From Hyperoodon ampullatus (lineage: Eukaryota > Chordata > Mammalia > Artiodactyla > Ziphiidae), in NCBI GenBank assembly GCA_949752795.1, contig OX457075.1, forward strand, positions 8,786,701-8,850,700: a stretch of DNA of 64,000 nt, given 5' to 3'. Shown here piece after piece: positions 33,585-45,100 of this stretch (positions are counted from its first letter, which is position 1; each line of letters begins with the position of its first letter). A model generated the notes under the pieces. That model did no database searches. It had not been told where the DNA came from and worked only from the letters and a program-made list of their open reading frames with translations. The translations under genes were made by a program, and so were the position numbers.

Positions 33585-34152
33585 TGTTGGGGGTCAGGGT
33601 AGGCTGCCCGAAATACGCCACAATGGCATATTGGTTATTTTGAATTAAAGTTATTTAAGAAATGGCCAACACAGGAAGGATACTCTGGCCCTCCCTTCTG
33701 TCTCCCTGAAGACAGGAAAGATATCTCTCATGCACTCTGTATCTAGAGGTAGAAGGACACTCTGATCACCAAAGATATGGAATTCAGGCCAAGAAGCCTG
33801 TTTAGATAAAGCTTGTTAGTTCTTTAATTTACTACCCGAAGCCCAAACTCTGTTTAGATTCTTCACTAATTAAGCACCCAAAACCTACATTTCTTTGTCC
33901 TATCAATTCCTCTCAAATGTATTGGGGGTCTTTTTGTTTACTTTCGGTTTGTTTTGGTCTAAAAAGTATATATAAAAGCTGCCTGCTTTTGGCTACTTCT
34001 TAGGTCTTACTTCTATGAGACCACCATGTGAAAAAATTAAAAAATTGGGGCGTTGTTTTTCCTCCTGTTAATCTGTTTTGTGTCAGCTTTATTATTAATC
34101 TAGCCACAAGAATTCAAGAGGAGTCAAGGGGAAAATCCCCCCCTCCCTGACA
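33585..34152 (+). mobile_element. Solo LTR of an endogenous retrovirus (ERV1-like)
   Basis: 568 bp, starting TGTTGGGGGTCAGGG and ending CTCCCTGACA, with an exact 4-bp duplication ATAC at 33581-33584 and 34153-34156. It carries a strong TATA region (tatatataaaag, 33967-33978), giving plus orientation. The downstream R/U5 part is T-rich. No gag, pol or env sequence adjoins it, so it is a solo LTR left by recombination. TG...CA ends and 4-bp duplication fit a class I element. The family name is not assigned. Confidence 0.88.
33967..33978 (+). promoter_or_regulatory. TATA box of solo LTR
   Basis: tatatataaaag lies 382 bp into the LTR, the usual place for the U3 core promoter. Activity is unknown. 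Confidence 0.65.
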
Positions 34153-34589
34153 ATACCTTGGGAAATATTTCCTCCTGTTTTGTCTGTGAAGTGCCCTTCC
34201 TTCAAATTCTATAGCAGAAAAAGGCACAATGGATTCAAACTGTGGCTGAGAGGGGAAAGCAGGGAAGCTGTGGTTTCAGCTCCATTAGAATAGATTCTGG
34301 ACAGTGTCGCCAGCCTTCTCTAAAGGCAGAGACATTCAGCTGGAGGCCAGGGGCGCATCTTTACAAATTAGCATGCTGCTTCCTACTCAAAGTAAATGTT
34401 AAACGGTTGAACTTCATGTATCACTTCTAAGCCAAACTCCATTATACTGCACTTCAGGGAAAGATGAGGTACACCCTCTGATTCAATAGGTGGAAAGTAA
34501 ACAAACCATTTGACATTCAAAAATAAGTTAACAAGAGAACAATGTAAGGGGCCTTTCAGGGGGACAGTCACCAGAATTTGGGACCTGCT

Positions 34590-35850
34590 GAACTGAATTT
34601 TACCCACACAGATAAACATGTATTGAGCACATGTCCTATTCCAGGTCCTGTGCTACCTGTTGGGGACACAAAGGGAAAAAAAAGATATTACCTCTGCTTT
34701 GAAGGGACTTATAGTCTAATGGGAATAAAAATTGCATCGCTATAGAATAAGTAAGTAAAATAACAAAGATGTGAAGAGTGTGTACAAGAGATGCACTTAG
34801 TGGCTTAGGATTTAGGAAAGTCCTCCTGAAGGAGATGTTGTCAGGCGAGTCCTGAAAGACCGCTGGGAGGTACCCAGGTAAAGAAAGGCAGGAAGGACAG
34901 TTTGTAAAGAAGGGAGAGCATCAGCAAAGGCAGGGGGAGTGAAATGATGGAGGGTAAGAATTTTGAGGAATTATGCAACTAATAATTGCCGCAGGCCAAC
35001 TAAAAATGGTTGCTTGCCATCTGGTTCTCCAAGAATGAAGTCACTGGCCACTGAAGTCGCTGACCTTCAACACACCCTGAAAGCAGTTCAGGGCAGAGAT
35101 CAGGAATGAGGCACTCTGTGCTCTGGGAAAAACCGGCAGAACAGACCTTCAGATAGTTAGATATTTTCAGGAGAAGATTTTATGAGCCTAATTTCTTGCA
35201 TCTCCTCGTATCTAGAAAAGCACTAAAATCATGAATGGAGACATCTTCTCCTTGTGACTAGCAGCAAACTTCTGCCAAAATGTGGGCTTGATTGCATGGA
35301 CCCCCTTCGCCTAAATCATGTATATACTGACCTCCCCCCGCCCCACCTCTTGAGCAGTTCTTCAGGGCTATCTGATGGTCTGTCTCCTGGGCACTTTGTC
35401 TCACTTTGCCTCAAATAAAACTTAACTCGCAACTCTCATGGTGTGCATCTTTTTTTCAGTTGACACACATGTCAGGTGTGAAGCCTGAGGTCATTAAAAT
35501 GAGGCTGAGAAATCTCCCTGGGACCATCTACTAATCGAAGGCCTTGCAAGCCAAGCAACAGGTCTAGATTTTATTTTGAAGGATACAGGACAGCATCACT
35601 GGGGGTCTAAATAGAAAAAGGACCAGCTTTATTTACAGTGCATATAGATTATTCTGCAACCTAGTACAGAGATCTTATAAAAGAAAGGACAAAAATGTCA
35701 GGAAGAGCATTTGAAGACGATTGCAATAGGCCATATCACACTGATGCACACCTGAGTGCAGTAGTGGTCCAGATGGGGAAGAGAGGAGAGGGCACAAAAA
35801 GGGCGATTTGGGGATGAGTTGGAACCGAGGGGTAAAAGATTAAGTGGAAA
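34590..35850 (+). repeat. Old mammalian repeat split by an LTR
   Basis: The left part holds 'aaacatgtattgagcacatg', 'gtcctgtgctacctgttggg', 'gggacttatagtctaatggg', 'gaaagtcctcctgaaggaga' and 'gcatcagcaaaggcaggggg'. The right part (from about 35470) holds 'aaggccttgcaagccaagca', 'gattttattttgaaggatac', 'gacgattgcaatag' and 'agtggtccagatggggaaga'. In other copies of this repeat these segments are continuous. The LTR at about 34974-35467 lies between. Family not named. Confidence 0.6.
34974..35467 (+). mobile_element. Probable ERV LTR nested in an older repeat
   Basis: The right end 'ctttgcctcaaataaaactt', 'aactcgcaactctcatggtg', 'tgcatctttttttcagttga' plus CA is a typical class I LTR R-U5 end, with aataaa at 35414-35419. 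The left border near tgcaactaa (34974) is estimated; no target duplication was found, so borders are uncertain. The CCCCCGCCCC tract near 35335 is in the U3. Confidence 0.6.
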
Positions 35851-36073
35851 TTAAGATGGTTTTAATTAGTTCAGAGACAGAATTTCTGTTTCTTATTTTT
35901 GGGAAGAAGGTGAACAATTCCTCATTTTACAAAGAGTAGCTGCACCCCATTAGGCAAAAACAAAAACACATGATAGCTAGTGTATGGAAGCTCATGCCCT
36001 CACATCTCCAGGATAAACCTCCCAGGTTCTTCCTTCTGTTTTGTAATTAGACATGGTTTAAAATTCCTGTCTT

Positions 36074-36288
36074 GGGCCTTCCCTGGTGGTCTAGTGGCTA
36101 AGGCTCCGCACTCCCCATGCAGGGGGCCCAGGTTCGATCCCTGGTCAGGGAACTAGATCCCACATTCCCCAGCTAAGAGTTCGCATGCCACAACTAAAGA
36201 TCCTGCATGCCACAACGAAGATCTCACGTGCTGCAACTAAGACCTGGCGCAGCCAAATAAATAAATATTTTTAAAAATAAAAAATAAC
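36074..36288 (+). mobile_element. tRNA-derived SINE, third CHR-type subfamily
   Basis: Starts gggccttccctggtggtcta; A box tggctaaggctccg; B box ggttcgatccc, closer to a tRNA than the other copies. The body has 'gccacaactaaagatcc' repeats and an AT-rich tail. Target duplication taaaattcctgtctt (36059-36073) and taaaattcccatctt (36289-36303), 13 of 15. The higher divergence of the body suggests an older subfamily. Confidence 0.92.
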
Positions 36289-36596
36289 TAAAATTCCCAT
36301 CTTAGTCTCTGGATGACAGCCAAAGGGAGGAGCTCCTACGTACTGTTTGTCAGTCTTTTTCTTACAAGGCTCTCTTTGCTATCAATGCTGTGAGCATAGG
36401 AGTGGTCAGTAAAATCTTGCAAATAGTGCTGCTTGCAAGTGCCATTCTGCTCCCCTAGAGAGAAAAGGGGGACAGTGCTAAGGGAGAAAGAAGGAGCCCC
36501 TTGGATATTTCATTTTCTTAGTGAACAGTCTCATTAAGAATGTCTATGTATATCAATTCATGTTTTACTTATTTTAAGCCATATTATCTTTTGAGA

Positions 36597-36780
36597 GGTA
36601 GTGTTAGTAGTGGCTACAGGTAGACTCTGGAGCCAGATTGCTTAAGTTCAAATTCCAGTTCTGCTCCTGACTTGGCTTTGCCATAAGTCAGTATCTACAT
36701 CTGGGAGAAGGAACCTTAACGGTATCACTTTTGTACAGTTACTCTGAAGATGAAACATAATTTCCATGTAAATTCCTATG
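36597..36780 (+). repeat. MIR SINE
   Basis: 'gactctggagccagattgct', 'taagttcaaattccagttct' and 'gctcctgacttggctttgcc' are the MIR 5' half; the 3' half is decayed. Confidence 0.7.
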
Positions 36781-37349
36781 TAAAGATATAGAAGTGTTGC
36801 ACCTCTGTCTTAACAAACTGTCAGAAAGGCAGAATAGTAGTTACTCCATAAGTGTGTTCTATTTTTATTCCTACTTACTGGAGGAATTTTATACTTTATC
36901 TATGTCCATGTTCTATGTTGTTCTGAGAATCTTGATAGACTCTCAGATCCATTTTCTAAATTTAAGAATAAAAAATGTTTCTTTCTTCCTGGGCTGGTTT
37001 TCCCCTTTCCTTCTCAATAAAGTCCTACTAATACTTTAAGACTCAACTTAAGCATCACATATTTCTTGTTGAATGTCTCCTCTACTGACACAGCAAGCTC
37101 CCCAAGGGCAAGGACCACATTCTAATCATTAGACTCTAAGTCTAATATAATATCTCACATTCTATAAGTTATTACTACATGTTTGTTGAATAATAATGAA
37201 TTATTGACATGAAAGTAATAGTTGTTAGCAAAATAGTTATTTTATATCTCTCCTGTCTTTGCTTTTTCAAGGACAAGACTTTATTTTTTTTGAACCTGTA
37301 TATTTAATGTCAGACAGGTTAACTCTTTTTTCAAATTAACTCACATTTT

Positions 37350-37580
37350 TTTCCTATCATTTACTATGTACAAGACTCTGCCCTGAGTATTTTACTCATA
37401 TTATTTCATTTAATATTCACAAACATGCCATAAAGGAGATATCATTAGCCTCATTGACAAAGGATGAAAGGCTTTGGAAAATTTCAGTAACTTCTCTAAG
37501 TGTACATGACTCGTATGTGGTGGACTGAGTATTCAAACTCAGTTCTTTAATCTCATATTTGTACTTTAAATCAGGATGCT
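37350..37580 (-). repeat. MIR, antisense
   Basis: 'tttactatgtacaagactct', 'gagtattttactcatattat', 'ttcatttaatattcacaaac' and 'actgagtattcaaactcagt' follow the reverse MIR. Confidence 0.75.
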
Positions 37581-37614
37581 ATACAAGTGCTTTTTGAAAT
37601 GTCATATGAATTAG

Positions 37615-37750
37615 ACAAGTAACCTGGGGATTCTTCTTAAATGCAGGTTTTGATTCAGTGTTGCTGAGATGGGCTTGGAGATTCTGCACTTTGAACACCC
37701 TCTCAAGCAACTCTGATGCTGTACAGAGACCATGTGTTGAGTAGCATTGT
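37615..37750 (-). repeat. MER5A-like hAT-Charlie fragment
   Basis: 'aacctggggattcttcttaa', 'atgcaggttttgattcagtg', 'ggagattctgcactttgaac' and 'aactctgatgctg' match a MER5A-type element in reverse. A second copy is at 52030-52165. Confidence 0.7.
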
Positions 37751-38869
37751 TCTGCTGCTCTACTTTACAAGTTCTGCTTGGCTTAGTCAGTCTTTGGATT
37801 GACTTCTAGCTCAGCAGAAGGCACGGGAGAGATTTCCTTTTCTAAGCAGTAGTTCTCTTAGTTACATCTGTGTCACTCAATTCACATCTGATTCCTATCT
37901 CATCTCCTCCATCACCCTCTTTCTTTAATCTGCCTTATCTGTGTGATTCCTGACCCTTGACCGCACTCTCCAGTTCCTCACTCATCATCCTGATTTGACA
38001 TCCAAGGCTTACCTTGCCTGTGATTCACAGCTTGCGTTTGAACATTAGCTGAGAGAACTTCTTTAGCTCTTGGCTTTTTGAGTTTAGAGTTTCTAAGAAA
38101 TATCCTCAGCAATTTGGAAGATTTAAACTAACATGGACCTCCCTTCTAGGTTCAAATGCATAGCTATCCTGGATTTTTTAAAAATCAGAAACATATATAG
38201 TCAGGTTTGAAAGATGATAAAATCACTTTCTCAGAAATAAAGAGAGAATTCATAACCAAGGCAGTTATTCTATAGGCTGACTCAGTGGCCATCCAGAAGG
38301 TGATAGACCTAGATGTAGGCCTGAGCACTTTAGGGAGTTCTTATTTAACAACCGTCTAGGAACAGTAGCTCTTTCCTTGGATAGTGCATGAGACAGAAAG
38401 CCAGACCTAAGAACAATGCACCAACTGAAGTCTCTTAAAGACTCATCTCCTCCAAGAAAAGGGGGTAGAAAAACTCCACTCACTGCCATGGACACAAGAA
38501 AACATATCATCTTCCAGGATCTTCCAGAAGGAAGAAAAATTTCTCCTGAAAATCAAAACCCCAAGACTTCACCATGAACAGATGTGAAAACTTAATTAAT
38601 ACCACTCATGCCACAGGTATCCCAACTTGACAAATTAAGATATAAACTGAATTCAGAATAGCAAACTGCTGATCTGCAGTAGGAGTTCATGCCATAGCAT
38701 TCCATTTGGAAATCTAAAAAGTTACAGTGCACACATCTCCCACAAAAAACCAACTCCCATTGAATATGAGCTCATAAAAAGACATTATAAATGACCTACC
38801 TTGTGTGTGACTTGACCCACTAAAATCACAAGGTATACTAGAACAACCTAGAAGAGACTATAAGTTTAT
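37751..38869. other. No gene recognised
   Basis: Apparently single-copy sequence. The minus frame at 38265-38510 has no recognisable domain. Confidence 0.4.
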
Positions 38870-39900
38870 TTTAAAATATTACAAGAGCAAGGAGAAAAAT
38901 AAAAAATTATAATGAAAAAAAAGGCACTATGAAAAAAAGTTAGGAAGACTTTCAAAAGAAGAAAATAAAACTAATAATGAAAAGTCAATCATTAAAAGTA
39001 ATGACTCAAAAAAAAAAAAGTAATGACAATGGATGGATTGAAAAGAAGATTTACCAGAGAATTAGCCAGAAGGAAAAAGAACTGAGGAAATTAGTGATAA
39101 CTCAACCTAGAGGAAAAAATAAATTAAAAATATAAAGTCAGATTAAGAGACATAAAGATAGCATAAGGAGTTTAGCATATGCATATTTAAGGTTTTAGAA
39201 ATTTTAAAAAGAGAAAATATGAGGGAAATGCAATATGTAAAGAGATAAAAATTGAAAATATTCAAGAATGGAAGATACACAAGGATTTGCAGATTGAAGA
39301 AGCACATCAATTTCTGAGACAAAAATCCTGCAGAAGAGCAAAGAAAACAAAAAGGGCATAAAAGCAACCAAAAGGGAAAAGCTGCTTACCTACAAAAGAA
39401 AAACACATTTGACTGGCAGCAGATCTCTTTGCAGCATGGTAAAGATGAGAAGATAATGAAACGATATCCTCAATGTGTTAGAAGAAATAATTGTCTATGT
39501 AAAATTCTATATCCAGCTCAACTATCATTAGTAAAGGCAAATTTCAAACTGCTATTTTTTTCAATAAAACAAAGAGTAAGAGAATTTTCCTCTATAGATT
39601 TTCACTGAATGATCTTCTAAAGAATGCACTTGGTAAGAAGAAAATTCAACCCAAAAGCTTAGCTAGAACCAATAATAAGCAAATAAGTTGGTAAAATTGG
39701 TAAATGTGATGATGTAGTTAAATAACTATTAATTGTAAAGAAGAAATAAAATAATAATACTGTAATTCTAAGAATAAATTTGGAGAATAGACACAGTGGA
39801 TAATAGTAGCATGGAATTTGAAATGGTATGTTTGAAGTTAAAGTGTTCTTCTTTCCCTTTATGATTCCAGTAGGAAATAGAGATGTTGGTTAAATTTATA
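38870..39900 (+). repeat. Old L1M/HAL1 relic, ORF1 region
   Basis: Purine-rich sequence with 'gaagaagcacatcaatttct', 'gagacaaaaatcctg', 'agctgcttacctacaaaaga', 'gactggcagcagatctcttt', 'attctatatccagctcaact' and 'ttctaaagaatgcacttgg'. These are the successive phrases of the 3' half of L1-type ORF1. No frame is intact. Confidence 0.68.
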
Positions 39901-39987
39901 CACTGGTAGGTCAAATATGCATTTTAAAGGTAAGGGCTAAGTGAACAGAAAGAGGATAATTTCCAATCCAGAGAAAGGAAATATTAC

Positions 39988-40447
39988 TTTTCTGTAGATG
40001 CTGTAATAAATTACCACAAATTGGATAGCTTAAAACAATGGAAGTTTATTCTCTCACAGTCCTGGAGGGCAGATCTTAACATGTTTCCCTGGACTGAATC
40101 AGTTTTGCAGAGCTGCACTTTCTCTGGAGGATCAGGGAAATCTGCTCCTTGCCTCTTCTAGCTCCCAGCATTCTGGGGCTTGGGGCCACATTACTCCAAC
40201 TTCTGCCTCCATCTTCACATCACCATCTCCGATGTGCATATACCTAATATCCCTCTGCTTCTCTTTTTTAAGGCTGCTTGTGATGGAACTTAGGGCCTAT
40301 GCAGGCCTTCCAGGATGATATTCCCATCTCAGTATCCCAAACTTAATCACATCTGCAAAGGCCCTTTTTCCAAACGAGATAATTTGTATAGGTTCCACGG
40401 ATTAGGAGGTGGACAGATCTTTGGGACTACTATTCATCCCACTACAC
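39988..40447 (-). repeat. Old LTR-like repeat, antisense
   Basis: 'taataaattaccacaaattg', 'gatagcttaaaacaatggaa', 'gtttattctctcacagtcct', 'ggagggcagatc', 'taatcacatctgcaaaggcc', 'ctttttccaaacgagataat' and 'gattaggaggtggacagatc' are the reverse of the family at 20885-21300. Confidence 0.75.
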
Positions 40448-40644
40448 AGGAATAATGAAAATGCAGTCTAGCAAAAAAACAAAACAAAACAAATAAAAAA
40501 CAGGAAAAGAAAGGTAGTAAGAGCAATACAGCCAATAATTATGTTGTGTCCACTTTGAATACTTATTGCTCATTTCATTTCCACAACTTAACCTTTTACT
40601 CTGAACATAGATTGGAGTAATGGGGAGAATTAGAAAAGAAGTCA

Positions 40645-40845
40645 GTAAACAATGACCACTGGATCAAAGCCAGCCCCCTGTTTTTGCAAATAAAGTTTTA
40701 TTGAAACAGTCACATCTATTCATTACATATTTTCTATGGTTGCTTTTATGCTACAACAGCAGAGTTGAGTAGTTGCAACGGAGACCATATGGCCTGCAAA
40801 GCCAAAAAAATTTACTCTGTAGTCCTTTCCGGAAAACTTTGCCAT
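40645..40845 (-). mobile_element. hAT-Charlie-type DNA transposon, antisense
   Basis: 'tttttgcaaataaagtttta', 'ttgaaacagtcacatctatt', 'ctatggttgcttttatgcta', 'caacagcagagttgagtagt', 'tgcaacggagaccatatggc', 'ctgcaaagcc' and 'ggaaaactttgcc' are the reverse of the element at 4195-4400. Confidence 0.8.
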
Positions 40846-40903
40846 GCTATGATTCAAATGATCTTTTTCAAGTGGAAATAGGAAAGAGGATTAATTGATT
40901 GAA

Positions 40904-40905
<2 letters not shown>

Positions 40906-40946
<41 letters not shown>
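40906..40946. repeat. (GT)n microsatellite
   Basis: An uninterrupted run of about 20 GT units. Confidence 0.97.
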
Positions 40947-40949
<3 letters not shown>

Positions 40950-40984
40950 GCGTATTTTGAATCAAGGTCTGATGCTGTCAATGG

Positions 40985-41150
40985 AATCAAAGTTCTGTGA
41001 GAACTGACAAATGAAGGAAAGAAGTTTTGGTTCCTTGGATTTGGAAATTTGGATTCAGGATTTCCTTCAACCCTGCAGAATGTGCTTAGAAAAAAGATTC
41101 GCAATTAGATGCTGCACACATTGGACTGAAGGGATAAGGGGCAATAAATA
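40985..41150 (+). repeat. Diverged direct repeat, copy 1 (partner at 49205-49385)
   Basis: Aligned with 49205-49385 by eye, shared words include 'gaaggaaa', 'ccttgga.ttggaaat', 'caggatttc.ttcaac', 'agatgct..acaca' and 'gggca.ta', at roughly 70-80 percent. The two copies lie on either side of the full-length L1, in the same orientation. Confidence 0.5.
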
Positions 41151-41898
41151 ATGCCAACAATTTTATGAAAAGTGTATGCAGCCTGTATTTTACTCTGAAT
41201 GGGATACACAGTTGGCCTGATTTTAGTTTTTACTTCTATTATAAGCTGCCTCAAATCATTTTGGTAGAAGTAAAGGTGGTATAGATAAACAACCATCCAT
41301 GGACAGCATAAAAGAGAAAGAAAATGTGGAGCAAAAAAATAAATCTCTTAAGTAGCTGTATTTTAAGGGGAAGGTCAGGCTTTGTATTAGGTAGTATTTA
41401 TAAGATATTTGTGGAGTGCCTTTAAATGCCATGGAAATGTCAATGACGGTCACAGCGCTTGAAAACCATATTGTCAGAATGAGCTAACTTAGTTATTTCA
41501 GTGCTTGGCTTTCACTTCTTTGTCAGAACAGTAATGCCTGTTCCTCAAGCATGTCAGGCTCAGAGATCACAGTGCTCCCTGGGCCCAGGGTAGCACTGAC
41601 AGCTTCCACTGACATGCTAGCCCAACAGGAAGGATGCACTTGGGTTCTCGGAATTTACAATAAGTATGGCTAAATATTTAGGAATCCAATGTTTTGGGTT
41701 TCTTTTGCTTTTTCTGCCAATTATTGAAAAAGGAAGATAGAAATTTCTATTTTATGTAAAGTCACAGTATTATTTATTTATTTATTATTTATTTATTTTA
41801 ATAGATCTTTATTGGAGTATAATTGCTTCATGATACTGTGTTAGTTTCTGCTGTACAACAAAGTGAATCAGCCATATGCATACACATGTCCCCATATC

Positions 41899-41947
41899 CC
41901 CTCCCTCTTGAGCCTCCCTCCCATCCTCCCTATCCCACCCCTCTAGG
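41899..41947 (-). promoter_or_regulatory. G-quadruplex candidate in L1 3'UTR
   Basis: The plus strand is C-rich (cccctccctcttgagcctcc, then ctcccatcctccctatccca, cccc). The L1 sense strand therefore has GGGG, GGG, GGG and GGG runs with short loops, matching the polypurine G-rich segment known from L1 3'UTRs. Whether it folds is untested. Confidence 0.6.
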
Positions 41948-42153
41948 TCATCCCAAAGCACTGAGCTGATCTCCCTGTGCTATGCTGCTGCTTCTCACTA
42001 GCTAACTATTTTACATTTGGTAGTGTATATATGTCAATGTTACTCTCACTTCACCCCAGCTTCCCCCTCACACCCTGTGTCCTCAAGTCCATCCTCTATG
42101 TCTACACCTTTATTTCTGCCCTGTACCATTTTTTCATCAGTACCATTTTTTTT

Positions 42154-45100
42154 TTAGATTCCATATATATGTGTTAGCATACAGTATTTGTTTTTCTCTT
42201 TCTGACTTACTTCACTCTGTGTGACAGACTCTAGGTCCATCCACCTCACTACAAATAACTCAATTTTGTTTTTTGTTATGGCTGAGTAATATTCCATTGT
42301 ATATATGTGCCACATCTTCTTTATCCACTCATCTGTCAAAGGACATTTAGGTTGGTTCCATGTCCTGGCTACTGTAAATAGTGCTGCAATGAACATTGTG
42401 GTACATGTCTCTCTTTGAATTATGGTTTTCTCAGGGTATATGTCCAGTAGTGGGATTGCTGGGTCATATGGTAGTTTTTTTTGTTTTTTGTTTTGTTTTT
42501 TTGGCTGCATTGGGTCTTTGTTGCTGCGTGCGGGCTTTCTCTAGTTGTGGGGAGTTGGGGTTACTCTTCATTGGGGTGCATGGGCTTCTCATTGAGGTGG
42601 CTTCTCGTTGCGGAGCACGGGCTCTAGTCACACGCAGGCTTCAGTAGTTGTGGCTTGTGGGCTCTAGAGTGCAGGCTCAGTAGTTGTGGCACACGGGCTT
42701 AGTTGCTCCGCGGCATGTGGGCACTTCCCGGACCAGGGATGGAACCCGTGTCCCCTGTATTGGCAGGCAGAGTCTTAACCACTTCGCCACCAGGGAAGTC
42801 CCTATTTTTAGTTTTTTAAGGAAACTCCATACTGTTTTCCATAGTGTTTGTATCAGTTTACATTCCCACCAACAGTGCAGGAGGGCTCCCTTTTCACCAC
42901 ACCCTTTCCAGGATTTATTGTTTCTAGATTTTTTGATAATGGCCATTCTGACCTGTGTGAGGTGATACCTCATTGTAGCTTTGATTTACATTTCTCTAAT
43001 GATTAGTGATGTTGAGCATCTTTTCATGTGCCTCTTGGCCATCTGTATGTCTTCCTTGGTGAAATGTCTATTTAGGTCTGCTGCCCACTTTTTAACTGGA
43101 TTGTTTGTATTTTTGATTATTGAGCTCCATGAGCTGTTTGTATATTTTGGAGATTAATCCTTTGCCTGTTGTTTCATTTGTAAATTTTTTCCCCATTCTG
43201 AGGGTTGTTGTTTTGTCTTGTTTATGGTTTCCTTTGTTGTGCAAAAGCTTTAAAATTCCATTTGTTTATTTTTGTTTTTATTTCTGTGACTCTAGGAGGT
43301 GGGTCAAAAAAGATCTTGCTGTAGATTATGTCATAGAGTGTTTTTCCTATGTTTTCCTCTAAGAGTTTTATAGTGTCTGGTCTTACATAGAAGTCTTTAA
43401 TCCATTTGGAGTTTATTTTTGTGTATGGTGTTAGGTAGTGTTCTAATTTCATTCTTTTACATGTTGCTGTCCAGTTTTCCCAGCACCACTTATTGAAGAG
43501 GCTGTCTTTTTCTTCATTGTATACTCTTGCCTCCTTTGTCATAAAGTAGGTGGCCATATGTGCATGGGTTTATCTCTGGGTATTCTATCCTGTACCATTG
43601 ATCTATATTTCTGTTTTTGTACCACTATCATACTGTCTTCATTACTGTAGCTTTGTGGTATAGTTTGAAGTCAGGGAGCCTGATCCCTCCAACTCTGTTT
43701 TTCTTTCTCAAGATTGCTTTGGCTATTTGGGGTCTTCTGTGTTTCCATACGAATTGTAAAATTTTTTGTTCTAACTCTGTGAAGAATGCCATTGGTAGTT
43801 TGATAGGGATTGCATTGAATCTGTATATTGCTTTGGGTAGTATAGTCATTTTCACAATATTGATTCCTCTAATCCAAGAACATGGTATATTTCTCCATCT
43901 GTTTATGTCATCTTTGATTTCTTTCATCAATGTTTTGTAGTTTTCTGAGTACCAGTCTTTCCCCTTCTTAGACAGGTTTATTCCTAGGTATTTTATTATT
44001 TTTGTTGCAATGGTAAATGGGAGTGTTTCCTTAATTTCTCTTTCTGATTTTTCATTGTTAGTGTATAGGAATGCCAGAGATTTCTGTGCATTAATTTTGT
44101 ATCCTGCTACTTTACCAAATTCACTGATTAGTTCTAGGAATTTTCTGGTCGCATCTTTAGGATTTTGTAAGTACAGTATCATGTCATCTGCAAACAGTGA
44201 CAGCTTTACTTCTTATCTTCCCATTTGTATTCCTTTTATGTCTTTTTCTTCTCTGACTGCTGTGGCTACGACTTCTGAAACTATGTTGAATAAGAGTGGT
44301 GACAGTGGACATCCTTGTCTTGTTCCGGATCTTAGTGGAAATGGTTTCAGTTTTTCACTGTTGAGAATGATGTTGGCTGTGGGTTTGTCATATATGGCCT
44401 TTATTATGTTGAGGTAGGTTCCCTCTATGCCCACATTCTGGGGAGTTATCGTAAATGGGTGTTGAATTTTGTCAAAAGCTTCTTCTGCATCTATTGAGAT
44501 GATCATATGGCTTTTATTCCTTACTTTGTTAATGTAGTGTATCACATTGATTGATTTGCATATATTGAAGAATCCTTGCATCCCTGGGATAAATCCCACT
44601 TGATCATGGTGTATGATCCTTTTAATGTGCTGTTGGATTCTGTTTGCTAGTATTTTCTTCAGGATTTTTGCATCTATGTTCATCAGTGATATTGACCTGT
44701 AGTTTTCTTTTTCTGTGATATCTTTTTCTGGTTTTGGTATCAGGGTGATGGTGGCTTCTTAGAATGTATTTGGGAGTGTTTCTCCCTCTGCAATTTTTTG
44801 GAAGAGTTTGAAAAGCATCAGTGTTAACTCTTCTCTAAACGTTTGATAGAATTTGCGTGTGAAGCCATCTGGTCCTGGACTTTTGTTTGTTGGAAGATTT
44901 TAAATTATGGTTTCAATTTAATTACTAGTGATGGGTCTGTTTATATTTTCTAATTCTTCCTGGTTCAGTCTTGGAAAATTGTACCTTTCTGAGAATTTGT
45001 CCATTTCTTCATGGTTGTCCATTTTATTGGCATATAGTTGTTTTTAGTAGTCTCATAATCCTTTGCATTTCTGCAGTGTCATTCCTCTTTCACTTCGAAT

